From contig NC_045143.1 in the NCBI RefSeq assembly GCF_008831285.2, positions 8,687,503-8,751,502 of the forward strand: DNA of 64,000 bases, in the 5' to 3' direction. Under the pieces are notes generated by a model. That model made no database searches, was not told where the DNA came from, and saw only the letters and a list, made by a program, of their open reading frames with translations. Below, piece by piece: positions 12,241 to 24,337 of this stretch. Positions within the stretch are counted from its first letter, which is position 1; each line of letters begins with the position of its first letter. The stretch is from Nymphaea colorata. Taxonomy: Eukaryota > Streptophyta > Magnoliopsida > Nymphaeales > Nymphaeaceae. A program made the translations under genes and the position numbers.

Positions 12241-12465
12241 AATTATGGAAGTAATGACTCCTCTAATATGCTAAATTGCGATTAATGGGTGTGCATCTAT
12301 CATGTCTTTGGTTTGGATCTGACATGTTCACAGGTGCAGAACTGGATTTGTGTCGTTTTATGAAAAGTTTGGATTTGCTTGAATTGGGGGATGCAAACAT
12401 GTTCCAGTTTATAGAGGCAGATCTTTTGAAAGCCCAAGAAAATGTGAATTATATCGATTGACAAT
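12241..12465 (+). other. Short open segment right of the TRIM, unrecognised
   Basis: The plus strand at 12276-12461 is open for 61 codons with ordinary amino-acid composition, including LLELGDANMFQFIEADLL. That run faintly recalls the NAD-dependent reductase/epimerase pattern (LLEL..A....F.ADLL), but the resemblance is too short to name. No partner exon was found. Confidence 0.2.
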
Positions 12466-12469
12466 AATA

Positions 12470-12955
12470 CATGGGACGCCCCATCGTGCAAGATCTCCAA
12501 GGGTGATGTTGATCTGTGGTCTTGGCTGCTAGGCAAGCTGGCCTTGCTTCATTTAATAGTCTCGTCCTTTATGAAGAATGGTGCAGTGAAGTTTTCTTGA
12601 ACGGAGGGAAAACAAGAAAAAGAAGGGGATTTTACAACTCACACTGACTGAACCACAATGAAACAGGGACCCATCTATGCCCATGCTCTAGAAAGAAGGC
12701 CCATATCCCATTAAGAATCCTTGGAGCAGCTACCATGTTTAGTTGTTGGTGGTAATGTTTTTGAGTAAGAAGAGATTTACCAGGATGATGAGTAAATAAG
12801 ATGAAGTGGGTTCAACTTAGTGAATCTAGATCGATCATGTATTGTACACCAAGGATGGCAACATTTGTTACTATCACTTATGTTTCTATGGTGTTCAATT
12901 GATTTTATTTGGTTGTACTTAATTTACCCGAATCTCGCCATGTTCGGATGCAAAA
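12470..12955. other. Non-coding interval, nothing recognised
   Basis: Unique-looking, moderately AT-rich sequence with no repeat termini and no family-like frame. Confidence 0.5.
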
Positions 12956-12957
12956 CC

Positions 12958-13280
12958 GCTAAGAATGCCAATATATCCAATTTGGATCGGACATCTGACC
13001 AATCCCATTTCGAAAAAATCAGGTGTGACAAAAAGGTTGGTATCCAAGTAAGAAACCCGATCAGAATCAGACTTAAAGAAATGACTTCTGATTAGATTCA
13101 GATTCAAATCAGATTTCATTTTAAACAAATACCATATATCCCACATCTTAAATTACAATTAAAAATTCAGATTCGGATTCAAATAGCTTTCTCTTTTGTT
13201 CGTGTTTGAATCTAAATTCAACTACAAACAAGTGAATATCCCACAAAGTGGATATGATTAAAAGTATATCCGATTAAGAA
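12958..13280. mobile_element. hAT-like TAGGGATGTC-family relic
   Basis: Starts near AAGAATGCCAATATATCC. The interior carries TTGGATCGGACATCTGAC, GGTTGGTATCC and CAGATTCAGATTC, all shared with 34785-35197. The right end fades out after AGTGGATATGATTAAAAG. No target-site duplication is readable. Confidence 0.55.
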
Positions 13281-13641
13281 AACGAATTGGTGTCGCAGCT
13301 CAATTCGGTGAGCTGAACGAATCGGCCGATCAGTGGACTTAGCCATCGAATTGAAACAGTTTGCTGCTGGTTCGATTCAAATCTGCTAATTCAGGCCGAT
13401 TTTAACGACACTGAGGACGCGAGGACTAGTGGCGCTGCCATAAATATCATGCCTTTGCGACAGGACCTATTTCACTAAGCATAAAAAGGACGCTTGGACA
13501 TATTATACCTTGCACAGGCTGGTAACATTAATGGCATATGAATTGATTCATTTCTCTCCCTCACTCTCCTATCAATTATTTTTAGATCTCTTTTTTTCAT
13601 GGGTATGTTAATAATGCAAAGCTAGTTATATGAGTTGAAGT

Positions 13642-13800
13642 CAAGACGGAGCCAGGATTTTTTTCGGGAGCAGGCTGACAGTTCAACCTCTAAATCATTT
13701 AGAGTAAGGCCACCTGAATTCAAATACAAAAAATACATGGCACAATTAAAAAAAATTATTTTTTTCAATGTAATTTTTTGCCCTGGTGCATGAAATTTTG
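13642..13800. mobile_element. CAGGGGCGGAG-family relic
   Basis: The left end, CAAGACGGAGCCAGGATTTTTTTC, is close to the terminus of the intact copy at 62489 (GGCGGAGCCAGAATTTTTTTC). AAAAAATACAT is also shared. The right terminus is not identifiable and the end is approximate. Confidence 0.55.
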
Positions 13801-14779
13801 TTGCTAATGAAAAAAAGTACTTGTCGTTCACACACAAAAATACTGTTTTTGGTAGGATAAAAATGAAAATAAAAAGTAAAATAACTACAAAAGACATGTT
13901 TTTTTTTTTTCAATTATAAAAGCATACACTTTTACTGAGTACATAGACTGTATACGCATAACGACGCACGCAACCTTTACTAATGTCAATGAGGCGCCAA
14001 CAACGTATAGATTAATTTTATAATGGTTGAAATCATAAAGTCTGAACAAGATCTCTAGGGTCCTACGGCGTCGTTACAAGCGGCTCCACCTTGCCATTAG
14101 GGTAACTCCCAATATCAATGTCTGAAAGTTTTAGAAATAATAAGAAACCCACATCATCAATGCTCTCTCTCTCTCTCTCTCTAACCTAACAGGGGTCCAT
14201 GTTCTTGCATGCGTTCGTGGAGGACATTGCTTTGCTTTCCATTGGTCGAATTAACTGACCTTGGCGTGTTCAAGTCGTCTCACACGTAGTTACAGTATTA
14301 ATTGCAGAGATTATAGTTACTGTCTTGATCTTGGCAGCTCCAAGTTAAGTTCTGATGCCGAGGAGACGTTCAACTCTTGACCTTCTTCTTCCTTGTAAAT
14401 AGTTGAGGGCACGACTCACTGGCGGCCATGAACTGTATATCTTCACCGGCAGAGATGAAAACCCAGGTTAATAATTTAGTATCCTGGATGAATCAAGTGG
14501 GAGAGAGAGAGAGAGAGAGAGATGGGGGTCTGAGGTGGTAAGATTCAACAATCGAACAGGGGAGAGGGTGAAACTTGAAGCCATTAATGAGGTTAGTGTG
14601 GTACACGAGAAAGGACCCTCTCCCCCTCCTGTACAGGAGCAAGAAGACAACTCCATTTCTTCCGGTGGCTCCCACGCTACCCCATCTTCTTTCTTACTGC
14701 TTCTTTTCTGTGACGATCGCCATTTCTTGGACTCTTATTAGTCGGTTGTCTTAACCATGAAATTTCTACTTCTACTGCT
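13801..14779. other. 5' intergenic region of the DREB gene
   Basis: AT-rich at first and less so towards the gene. CT microsatellite at about 14162-14182 and GA microsatellite at about 14501-14522. No gene is recognised. Small overlapping frames at 14468-14741 on both strands read through the GA run and are not supported. Confidence 0.55.
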
Positions 14780-14996
14780 TTCTCTCTCTCTCTACATTTC
14801 TTCTCCCTCTACATCTTATTCTCTCTCTACATTTCTTCTCTCTCTAGATATCTCTCTCTCTCTCCACGTGTATTTAGAGAAAGGCGCCCATCCAACTTGC
14901 ACTATATAAAATGCAGTAGATGCACCCATTTTTGCATCAAATGCACCACACATAAGAGTCGGAGTAAGTGAGAAGGGAGGGCGAGGGAGTGTGACC
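14780..14996 (+). promoter_or_regulatory. Core promoter and leader of the DREB gene
   Basis: A CT-rich tract (about 14780-14862) of the pyrimidine-patch type is followed by a G-box, CCACGTGT (14864-14871), then a TATA box, TATATAAA (14903-14910). This predicts transcription starting near 14935-14945 and a leader of about 55 bases. The leader is purine-rich just before the start codon. A G-box about 30 bases upstream of the TATA box is the kind of site bound by bZIP and bHLH factors, including ABA-response bZIPs. That regulation is inferred, not shown. Confidence 0.7.
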
Positions 14997-15770
14997 ATGA
15001 GGGATCCGAGCAACTCAGAAGCTGCTTCGGAAAGCAGCAGCACCTCTCCATCCTCCTCCTCCTCGCCGTCCCCGCCGTCCCCATCGTCCGCTTCCTCCGG
15101 GAACCTGAAAATTCAGAAGGCGGCGCTCCTCCACCAGAAGCCCCAACTGGCGGAGGAGGACGAGAGCAAGAGGAAGAAGGCGAAGGACAGCAAGCACCCC
15201 GTGTACAGGGGGGTGAGGATGAGGAACTGGGGGAAATGGGTGTCGGAGATCCGCGAGCCGCGGAAGAAGTCGAGAATCTGGCTGGGGACGTTCCCGACGC
15301 CGGAGATGGCGGCGAGGGCGCACGACGTCGCGGCCTTGAGCATCAAGGGCGCCGCGGCGATACTCAATTTCCCCGAGCTGACGTCCTCTCTGCCCAAGCC
15401 AGCGACATTATCCCCTCGAGACATACAGGCGGCCGCTGCAGCGGCGGCTGCCATGGAACCGGCAGCCTCGGCCGCCGCTGCCGCGGCAGCGGATGCCGAT
15501 GACTTCCATGTCATCAGCGGAGAGGAGGACCTCATTGAGCTTCCTTCGCTCAGTGGGAGTTGCTCCCCTGCATTGCAGGTTTCCTATCAGTCCGTAATTG
15601 AGGACGATTTCTTCCTCGATTTGCCGGCTGACTTCTCCATGGCTGAATCCATGTCTTCCTGGTACTGGAACCCGAGCGACTTTGGGTCCGTTGATCAAAT
15701 GGTGGCAAAGGAAACTGGTCTCGGTGTTGTGGGCAACGGTAATTTCGAGGCTTTGTTATGGGATTACTAG
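14997..15770 (+). CDS. AP2/ERF transcription factor, DREB subgroup A-4-like
   Basis: Predicted nuclear DNA-binding transcription factor of 257 residues in one exon, as is usual for DREB genes. The frame is also open from GTG at 14991, but the start is taken as the ATG at 14997 (context GACCATGAG). Residues 6-35 are Ser/Pro-rich. Basic residues at 58-67 ([10 protein letters not shown]) could serve as a nuclear signal. The single AP2 domain spans about 69-127: [37 protein letters not shown] and LNFPEL. Val and Glu at the positions that separate DREB from ERF proteins (WVSEIRE) point to DREB, and [19 protein letters not shown] is typical of subgroup A-4 (TINY-like). Alanine runs lie at 145-166. 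An acidic ELPSL motif (181-185) and a C-terminal LLWDY (253-257) resemble A-4 tail motifs. Family knowledge says these bind DRE/CCGAC sites in stress and development genes. The CDS is far richer in GC than its surroundings. Which orthologue this is cannot be told. Confidence 0.95.
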   Translation: MRDPSNSEAASESSSTSPSSSSSPSPPSPSSASSGNLKIQKAALLHQKPQLAEEDESKRKKAKDSKHPVYRGVRMRNWGKWVSEIREPRKKSRIWLGTFPTPEMAARAHDVAALSIKGAAAILNFPELTSSLPKPATLSPRDIQAAAAAAAAMEPAASAAAAAAADADDFHVISGEEDLIELPSLSGSCSPALQVSYQSVIEDDFFLDLPADFSMAESMSSWYWNPSDFGSVDQMVAKETGLGVVGNGNFEALLWDY

Positions 15771-16145
15771 CAACATAAACCTCCAACCTTGTCCAATCTC
15801 TCTCTCTCTCTTTCTCTGTTGATTTTCCTTCTTCTTTATTCCAAGTTTTGTGTTTGTGGGTACTCCATTTTCATTGAGGCCCATCTGTTTATGTTTCTGC
15901 TTGTTTGAGTGAAACTGTACAGATTTGAATGGAGAAAAAAAAAAGGAAAAAAAAGTCCTTGTTTGTGCAAAATCTTTGCTCTTTTCGTTTACTGCTTTGA
16001 GAGAGAGATGATGTTTGTGAACAGAAATTCTCAATAATCGAGAGAGAGAGAGAGATGGTACTTGACAGAATACATTCTCCATTATTGGAGCTTTGATCAA
16101 AACCAGTGGCATCAAAGTTATGTAAAATTATGTTGACCAGGGATT
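15771..16145 (+). other. 3' flank and probable 3' UTR of the DREB gene
   Basis: Follows the TAG stop. T-rich and CT-rich (about 15799-15818), then an A-rich run (about 15934-15953) and GA (about 16039-16054). No strong canonical AATAAA signal was seen, so the polyadenylation site cannot be placed. Confidence 0.45.
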
Positions 16146-18688
16146 ATTGGTGGGCAGCCATAGGAAGAAGAGTCAATTGACAGTAGAACGGTGGCCATGT
16201 TTGGCTCTGGATCCGACGTCTATCGAGAATGGTGTTGTACTTGTACAGACTTCATGCCCTGGTGGCGGAACAGAGCCAAAGATCATTGAGGTCAGGCGCA
16301 GTAGTAGTAACAGTGGTAGCCACTGTGCGGTAGAAGAAAGAAAAGGTATGTTGGTCATTGGAAGCAGGAAGAGAGAAGCGGGGCCTTTAGGTCATCCGGG
16401 TACTTGCTCACCATTTTTCTTTTCCCTCCCTTCAGACACCATAATCCTTCTTCCTCAGTCAGAGTTGGATCTGTTCTGTCCTTGCCTGATCTCAGTAAGA
16501 TTGTTTACTTTCTTTACTTTTTCTTCTGATTGTCTCACCATTGGCTCTCTTCCAACAGAGAAAGAGAGAGAGAGAGAGCGAGAGCGAGAGAGGTGCATTT
16601 AGAGATCTTGGCACCTATAGCCCAAAAGGGTTCTGGGTGCCAGAAGAATCCTTGATAAGTGATAACCAAAGGGCCAAGACAGAATTCACCATTTTTGGAC
16701 AGAACAGGCAAAAACAGGGAGAGAGAGAGCGAGAGGGAAAGAGAAAAGGCAAAGAAAAAATCACAACTGTAGCTTTCCGACGGAGAAAGCGACGTTTTCT
16801 ACTCCAGGAAGAGTGTCTGCAATATCATTAGATTTGTTTTTTCCTCCTCTCTTCTCCCTTTTCCCCTACACACAAAATTGTAGAACGTTTTATGAACCCC
16901 AGTCTCCCCTTTACGGGCTTTCGAGCAATAATAGCTCCTGCGCAGTCACCAACTCAACCTCCTGATCCCATTCAGACCATTCACTTGTCTCCCACCTCCT
17001 CCATTAATCGCCTCTGCTTTTCCCATGAAGTAATCGGGTTCACTGACAATGAAGGGATAAAAGAAACGAACGACTTTCCGTTTCATGTAGATGAATTTTG
17101 CAGCTAAGTAAGATTGGTAGAACACCACATCTCGAATCACAGGATAAATGTCTTCCTTTCTTTTTTTTTCTTCTTTTTCCCCGCAGGGCCTAGGGGTTGT
17201 ACAAATAGAGATCGAATCACATCTTTTTTTTATCAACAAAAGGACAGAAACACCAATCTGTGGATACGAATCAATCCAAGTGAATGGGTCTTACTTACCC
17301 CTACGGTCAACCTTTCTGCTGATGATCAGTACAATTATTATCACAGAGAGAAAGAGAGAGAGAAAGGGACAGAGAGATCACAGAGAGGGAGAGGTCTTCT
17401 GTGAACTAAAAAGGAAGCACCGCCATGAATTACCATGCAATAATGCATTTAATGAACCTGCTTTTTTTCTCCAACCGTTCGAAATTGAATGCCCCAAAAC
17501 CAAATTGAGAGGCACTGGGTTTTCCAAGCCTGTTTATTTCTTAGAGGGAGGAGGGAGGGGACCTCCCTTCTTTCCCTCTCCTAACCTCGCCCCTTTACTT
17601 TTTCCATCTTTTCTCCTACGGGACATTGATGACAAAGGTAAGCAGAAGAAGAAGAAGAAGAAGAAGAAGAAGAAGACTCCTTCATTCTTTAATTACAAGG
17701 ACTGTTTTAGCATTTAGACACTGCATTTTCTATCTTCGTCGCCTTCCCAACAGTGTGAAACGCTGCAATAATTCTTGGTAAAAGCATTCAAATTCTCATG
17801 CATCATCCAATTAGTCATGCACAGTCATGGTGGCAGCAAAAAAAACAGTTGTTTAGTGCCCTCCATTACCTAAAAGACCTTATTTTTTGAAGGATGAAGC
17901 CAAATTGTTAGTGCCCTGAGGTCTGCCTTGTCCACCTCCTAGAGTTTTTCTTTTTAATGGTTGTCCACATCTCATCTACCAGCAATATTCTTTAGAAAGA
18001 AGAAAAAAACAAAGAGATATTTGCCATATTAAGAAACCTGTCATCAGCAAATCTCCATAAGAACTGCCATCGACAAATGAACACTAAATTCCTCACATGC
18101 TTGTTAATGACTGTTGCTTTTCCTGTCTAATCGTGATTTATGTGTGGTTAAGAGAGGCGTCTACGTGATTAAACAATTAAACATGATTTGTAATAGGAGT
18201 TAAACAAATGCTCCCAAGTTGCAGCCAAAAGGAAAAAGGGAAAACTAAAGAACTCGTGGGTTCCAAATCCGCAAACCAAACATGCTTTTTCTTTTTTATA
18301 TTTGTAATTCTTCATACACCAAAGCAGGCCGACTACCTTGGGAGATGGGGAAAGAGTGAAAGTTTTGTGTCTTTTATTAGGTAGTAAAATGAAATACTCT
18401 TCTGCATACCCTAATTTTTCAATAGCTTATCAATCTGTCCATTTCACTGACACCAAGTTCATATTTCTGCGAACTTGCTTGTGCCTTTTTTTTGGTACCT
18501 ACAAAATCAATGCTCATATTACTGCATCAAAATTTTCAACTCCAAAAAGTGGTGCTCCATCCTAAAGGGGCCACATATAATCATGCTCAACATGTATGTA
18601 GGGACATGAGGATTAGGGGACGAGGCCCCTAATGAGCGTCAACTATATTGTTTCAAAATCTTGGGTACAGGAAAAGTAAAACTAAACG

Positions 18689-18690
<2 letters not shown>
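16146..18690. other. Non-coding interval downstream of DREB; GA and AAG microsatellites
   Basis: Two long frames (16147-16602, 151 codons; 17148-17717, 189 codons) run through GA (about 16560-16595 and 17347-17365) or AAG (17643-17676) repeats and have no family features, so they are not called. Parts of 16.15-17.1 kb are less AT-rich than average and could belong to the DREB transcript or an unseen gene. A hairpin, ATTAGGGG-ACGAGG-CCCCTAAT, sits at 18612-18633. Confidence 0.5.

Positions 18691-18750
<60 letters not shown>
18691..18750. repeat. (AT)n microsatellite
   Basis: About 30 uninterrupted AT dinucleotides. Confidence 0.98.
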
Positions 18751-19964
<1,214 letters not shown>

Positions 19965-20410
19965 AAGGGAGAGAGAGAACTTCTTTTTATTTTGGGTGCC
20001 AAACCTTCTAGTGCAGAAGCAATGTGAGTACAGAAGCAATATTTCTTTCATTCATTACGAATAAAAAGAGGGAAGACTAATCTCCCAGCAGTCCCGCAGC
20101 GGAATATCAGATTATTTCAGATTTAAGCTTTGAGGTACCGTATAAACATAAACCTTTTGGAGATATTTTTGGTTCTTATAAAGTTTCATGCATCACATGT
20201 ATATGTACAGAGTCAGATCAATGAAGAAAATGTTAAAAAGTGAGAGGCACGGTAGGGCAGGCGAGTTGGCCCAGGGCTCACTTAGTCCGCGCATTGCCAA
20301 AGGGAAAAATGGCAATGTGGGGCAACACAAGATCTTCACCTGCCCAGAGGATCAAACGGGCTGCATGACGTGACACATATTGGCTTCTCTCAGCTAGGTC
20401 TGATGTTTGC

Positions 20411-20413
<3 letters not shown>

Positions 20414-20480
<67 letters not shown>
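20414..20480. repeat. (AT)n microsatellite
   Basis: About 33 AT units. The flanking 20.0-20.4 and 20.5-20.97 kb hold no recognised gene. A short (AT)n also lies at about 20808-20825. Confidence 0.98.
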
Positions 20481-20483
<3 letters not shown>

Positions 20484-20974
20484 CGAATCTTTTAAAATTG
20501 CAGGGTCTGCATCAGTATCCAGGTGACCTAGGAGAGAGGGAGGATGAACAAATGTATTTTTTTTTTACACCGGCATTCAGATTAGAAGCAATTCTTGGCA
20601 ACAAATATGGAAGTTTGAGAGGGAAATGTGTTGTAGATGTATTGATCTACGTTGCATACGCCACCACCATGTGTGTCTTCAACCAACGGCTTTGTTTTTC
20701 TCCTGCCATCTAAGCTACCACGTTCGTCTATGTATGATGTGGGTATGTGGGTGTTGCAGGGCTCGAGAAAGAAAGAGGGAGATCTATCTCTTTCTTTCTC
20801 GGACTGCGATATATATATATATATGGATGCAGTTTGATAGCAAATAATTAGAGCATGCCGCAAACCGTTGCGAAAGAAAAAGACCATTAAATTCTCTTAC
20901 AACCTGGTGTTTTTTAACAATAGTTTTTTTCAAAAAATTATTCATTGAACAACATCTTACAGTTGGCAGGTTTC

Positions 20975-20978
<4 letters not shown>

Positions 20979-21020
<42 letters not shown>

Positions 21021-21193
21021 GATATAACATTTAAAAGTAATCAATGCTACTGGATTCACAATCATTAAGAGTTAAAATTTTAGTGGCTAAAAAATCATAA
21101 GTCATTGCCAAAGCCACTATAAACTATTCTTATACCATAAATCATCACTAATTTGTGGCCGTAAATTTTTAAGTTTTAGAAATCTGTCAGTCT

Positions 21194-21265
<72 letters not shown>
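20979..21265. repeat. Two (AT)n tracts around a short AT-rich spacer
   Basis: (AT)n at about 20979-21017 and 21198-21265. The spacer (CCACTATAAAC, TCATCACTAATTTGTGGC) looks like degenerate MITE text, but no paired termini were identified. Confidence 0.8.
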
Positions 21266-21268
<3 letters not shown>

Positions 21269-21640
21269 AGAGAGAGAGAGAGAGAAGTTGGTAAAAACCA
21301 AACAGAATCCACTGATTTTTTGTCCAAAAGGTATTTTTAATACAACATAAACTTTTTAAAATATTTATAAAGACTATTTTGATGTAAAACATGCTTTGAT
21401 TCAAGTTGTTTTGATAAACAATGTTGATTTATTTTTATTATCATGCCATGGGGCCGTTCACTTTTTCTTATTATAAAATCACCATTAAAGTTTATCGAAT
21501 GATCAACTTGGTATATGTTTAGCATCAGCACATTCTTAAGATCATTTTAATAAGGGTAGATTGCAAAAAAACAAAAAAGAAAACAGTTTAAAAATCAAAG
21601 TGTCTCATTTTTATCCTTGACCTAGTTGTTTGGTTTTCAT
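21266..21640. repeat. Dispersed repeat R2, copy 2
   Basis: GA run, then GGTAAAAACCAAACAGA, AAAACATGCTTTGATTCAAG, TCATGCCATGGGGCCG, TTCTTATTATAAAA, TATGTTTAGCATCA and ATCCTTGACCTAGTTGTTTGG. Colinear with copies at 9808-10140 and 56150-56466. As in copy 1, its left edge is an (AT)n(GA)n microsatellite. Confidence 0.75.
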
Positions 21641-21779
21641 ATATATATATATATATAATGAAAAAGTTGAACAACATTTTACACTTAAAATTTAGAAAGC
21701 AATTTTACTCCATACCAGTTTATAAACTATAAATAATTTGACAAGATCCATTCTCGTATTTACCATGTTGGATCTCCAT

Positions 21780-21806
21780 AATATATATATATATATATAT
21801 ATATAA
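21780..21806. repeat. (AT)n microsatellite
   Basis: Short AT run. Another lies at about 21640-21657. Confidence 0.9.
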
Positions 21807-21924
21807 CAGGCTCAAATCCCGAGCATGCGCAGGATAGGCGAGAAAAACGACCGTCCTAAACTTTTTTGCTTTGAAAGTGATCAAATTCAACTGAAAAGAC
21901 TTTGAAATTGCAATGTAGATGACA

Positions 21925-22140
21925 AGTAGAAAAGCAAATGAAAATGATGAGAAGCATCAATCAAAATCAGAGCAAATCAGCGGTTTCATGGTTTTAACTT
22001 TGCTTAGAATTCATTGTAGGAAAGCGCATTGCTGATAATTCCTTTGTGGAGACACTAGATGCCAAATTTCCTTCACTTCAGCACATGACCATATCACAGC
22101 CAGATTGAGCAATCATTTACAAGGGCCAAAATCGTTTGCG
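21925..22140. repeat. Duplicated block a, copy 2
   Basis: Matches 43495-43700: TTCATGGTTTTA, GAATTC.TT..., CTTAGCACATG/CTTCAGCACATG, CATATCA.AGCCA, TTTAC/TTTTAA. It is the leftmost recognisable block of the large tandem unit. Confidence 0.6.
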
Positions 22141-22779
22141 AAATTAAGAAAATCGACATCATGTTTTTCCGTGGTCTCCTAATTTGGGAATAATAACAAA
22201 AAGAAAAGAAATTCAATATATTAGCTCTATTATGTCTGCAAATAATTGCCGTCATCTCCTTGCTTTTGCTCTTTCCCTTGCATGTTTGGCCCCAAACGGC
22301 CAGTTTCTGCCTTTTTAGCAAATGAATCTTTTTTAGTACAAAAGGAGATATTTTTTTATCATTGTGCATATTTCGATTTTTTTAAAAGGGTAATACATTT
22401 TTCTGTTTATTCTTATCCGGAATACTTTTTAATTATCTTTTAGTGAATCATTTAAATGAACGGAATTTAATTAAAGCGATTAACTTTATAATAGTGTTTG
22501 ACTGTTCGCATTAGATATTAGTTGTTATGTTTTTCCAAATGAGTGAGATGATTACTATCGAAAAAGAAGGCCGAAGGCCCCTACTTGCTTCTAGCATACA
22601 GGACTGCATCGGTGTTTGGTGAAAAGATAGTGTATGTTCAATTTGATAGTGTGCTCTAGCCATGTAAAACTTCGTGTTGCATCCTCTTATCATTCTTACT
22701 CTAGCATACATCTATTGCTAGGTAAAAAAAAGAGAAGAAAAGAGTAAAAAAAATAAACACACAGAGAGAGGAGTGATCG
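22141..22779. other. Non-coding interval, no gene recognised
   Basis: AT-rich. About 22612-22700 has GGTGTTTGGTGAAAAGATAGTGTATGTT, resembling 34628-34660, so it is probably MITE debris. Confidence 0.5.
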
Positions 22780-22996
22780 GTGAGATAGAGACAGGAATTG
22801 GGAAACCGTACTTGAAATGAGACCGGTTAAATCCATTATATGTATATAAAAGATGAATGATTAAGAGTAAAACATGAAGAAAAAAGTGAGATAGAGACAG
22901 GGATTGAGAAACCCGTACTTGAAGTGAGACGGGTTAAATCCATCATATACATATAAAAGATGAATGGTTAAGAGTAAAACATGAAGAAAAAAGCGA
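22780..22996. repeat. 106-bp tandem duplication
   Basis: GTGAGATAGAGACAGG begins at 22780 and again at 22886. Both units continue with CCGTACTTGAA.TGAGAC.GGTTAAATCCAT, a TATAAAAGATGAATG segment and AAGAGTAAAACATGAAGAA. Only a few differences separate the units. Confidence 0.9.
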
Positions 22997-23646
22997 GAAT
23001 TAATATTAGATAACGAAAATGTTCATCACATTTTTTTTTTCTTTTGTTTTTTTAACCAACTTTTATAATGGATCAAATGGTCTCGAGTAGATTGATAGGT
23101 GATTCAAGAAAGTCAGTCATTCTTATTGATCTAATTAATTTTGACACCCTATCTTTACATTTTTATCGAATACACGCATCAACAATTTTTTCTCTGTTTG
23201 CCAAATGCCAAAAACTCTGTTATTTTCTCTATCAAGAGTAAAAAAAACTACTCTCCAATAAAAGAGAGGGGAACTCTTACTCGCAGCAGCATTGCATGGG
23301 AAGAGTTAAAAGATCTACTCTGGTTTTCTGCGAGAGTACATGTTTGTCGTTTATTCTTGTAATATGATTAATTCGTGGCCTTCATTTCATGGAAAAGCTT
23401 GGTATTGTTGTCTGTACATCGAAGAGTCCAAAGGTCCTTAATTTGTCCTACTTTATATATATTCAGTGTCATCGGCATATACTCGCTTGTATGGTTCGTT
23501 CTAGGAAGGCCTTTTATTTTAATGGGAGCGATAAGGTTCGGAAACTGCATTGCCGGAGGATAGGCCTCCTACCTTTTATTAAAGAATGAATCAATCAAAT
23601 GGTTGTCACCGAACCAAGAATAATTCTTTAATTCTTAGACTTGCTT
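22997..23646. other. Non-coding interval left of the ycf2 fragment
   Basis: AT-rich to about 23370, then more balanced composition with two overlapping 60-66 codon frames (23375-23589). These match no family I recognise. It may be other organelle-derived or retroelement sequence, but I could not place it. Confidence 0.4.
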
Positions 23647-23893
23647 GGGAGGATTGGTTGCGAACAGTGATTGGATTGGTGATGAAGAAAGAAGATTCTA
23701 AGTTCAGTTCTCTACTTTAACGACAGGAAAAAGGATTGATCAAACTTTATTCAAAACTTTATTGAGTCTACTCATAGTGATCATTTATCAAAGAATGACT
23801 ATGACTATTAAGTGATTGAACAACCGGGATTCATTTACTTATGATACTTAGTTAATATTCATAAAAGGTATCTAATGAATTATGAGTTCAATT
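23647..23893 (+). pseudogene. ycf2: Plastid ycf2 fragment inserted in the nucleus (NUPT), degenerate
   Basis: About 245 bp reads as an internal part of plastid ycf2. Recognisable pieces are GCGAACAGTGATT, GATGATGAAGAA-like text, TTCAGTTCTCTACTTTAACG, then in frame THSDHLSKNDYDY, VIEQPGFIYL and YLVNIHKRYLMNYEFN. Ycf2 is a very large plastid protein of roughly 2,000 residues that belongs to an import-motor complex in many plants. Here only a short piece is present. In-frame stops follow NDYDY and FIYL, and a short AAACTTTATTC-like duplication shifts the frame before THSDHL. Similarity stops on the right just after MNYEFN. A dead nuclear copy is the only sensible reading. Confidence 0.85.
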
Positions 23894-23929
23894 GATACTT
23901 TCTTAACTGATTGGAGCCTTCTTATGGTA

Positions 23930-24330
23930 TTGAGTAAAAACACATTTTTTTCAAAAAAAAAGCGAAAAAAACAAGATAATTAACTAGCTGTTTAAAAAAT
24001 TTTAAAAACGAGTTTTTTTGAAAAAATGTTAAAAACGAAAAAACACGTTTTTAACATGTTTTTTTTGCTTTTTTCCAGTTTTTTTTAGTTTTTTCATTTT
24101 TTTCAGTTTTTTTAATGTCAAACAGTTTTATTTTTCATTTTCTATTTTTTATTTGTTGCAAATCTACTTATCTTTTGATGTCTTTGTTATTAGTTTCTCA
24201 CTTACTTTATTTTTCCCTAATTTTTTATCTTTTAAAAATTTTAAAAATTTATACATATTTTTCTCATTTTTTTTTCATGTTCACTGTATTATACCCAAAA
24301 AGAACTTCACTGTTTAAAACTCCGAAACGT
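23930..24330. other. A/T-tract-rich spacer
   Basis: Long T and A homopolymer tracts and (TTTTTCAG)-like text. The small frames it gives (such as 24115-24339) are low complexity. Confidence 0.7.
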
Positions 24331-24337
24331 TATTTTT

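Noticed and set aside
15015-15698. Long frames on the other strand and in other frames across the DREB gene
   Set aside because: Shadow frames caused by the high GC content of the real CDS. Only the plus frame from 14997 has the AP2 domain.
16053-16075. miR156-like TTGACAGAA
   Set aside because: Only the first few bases agree and no hairpin partner was found.
16147-16602. 151-codon plus-strand frame downstream of DREB
   Set aside because: Ends in a GA-repeat Arg-Glu run and resembles no family.
17148-17717. 189-codon plus-strand frame
   Set aside because: Built from T-rich, GA and AAG repeat sequence, ending in a polylysine run. Low complexity with no domain.
20240-20370. Third SINE or tRNA-like sequence
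   Set aside because: GAGTTGGCCCAGGGCTC and GAGGATCAAACGGGC looked A/B-box-like at first, but order and spacing do not fit and no tRNA fold is evident.
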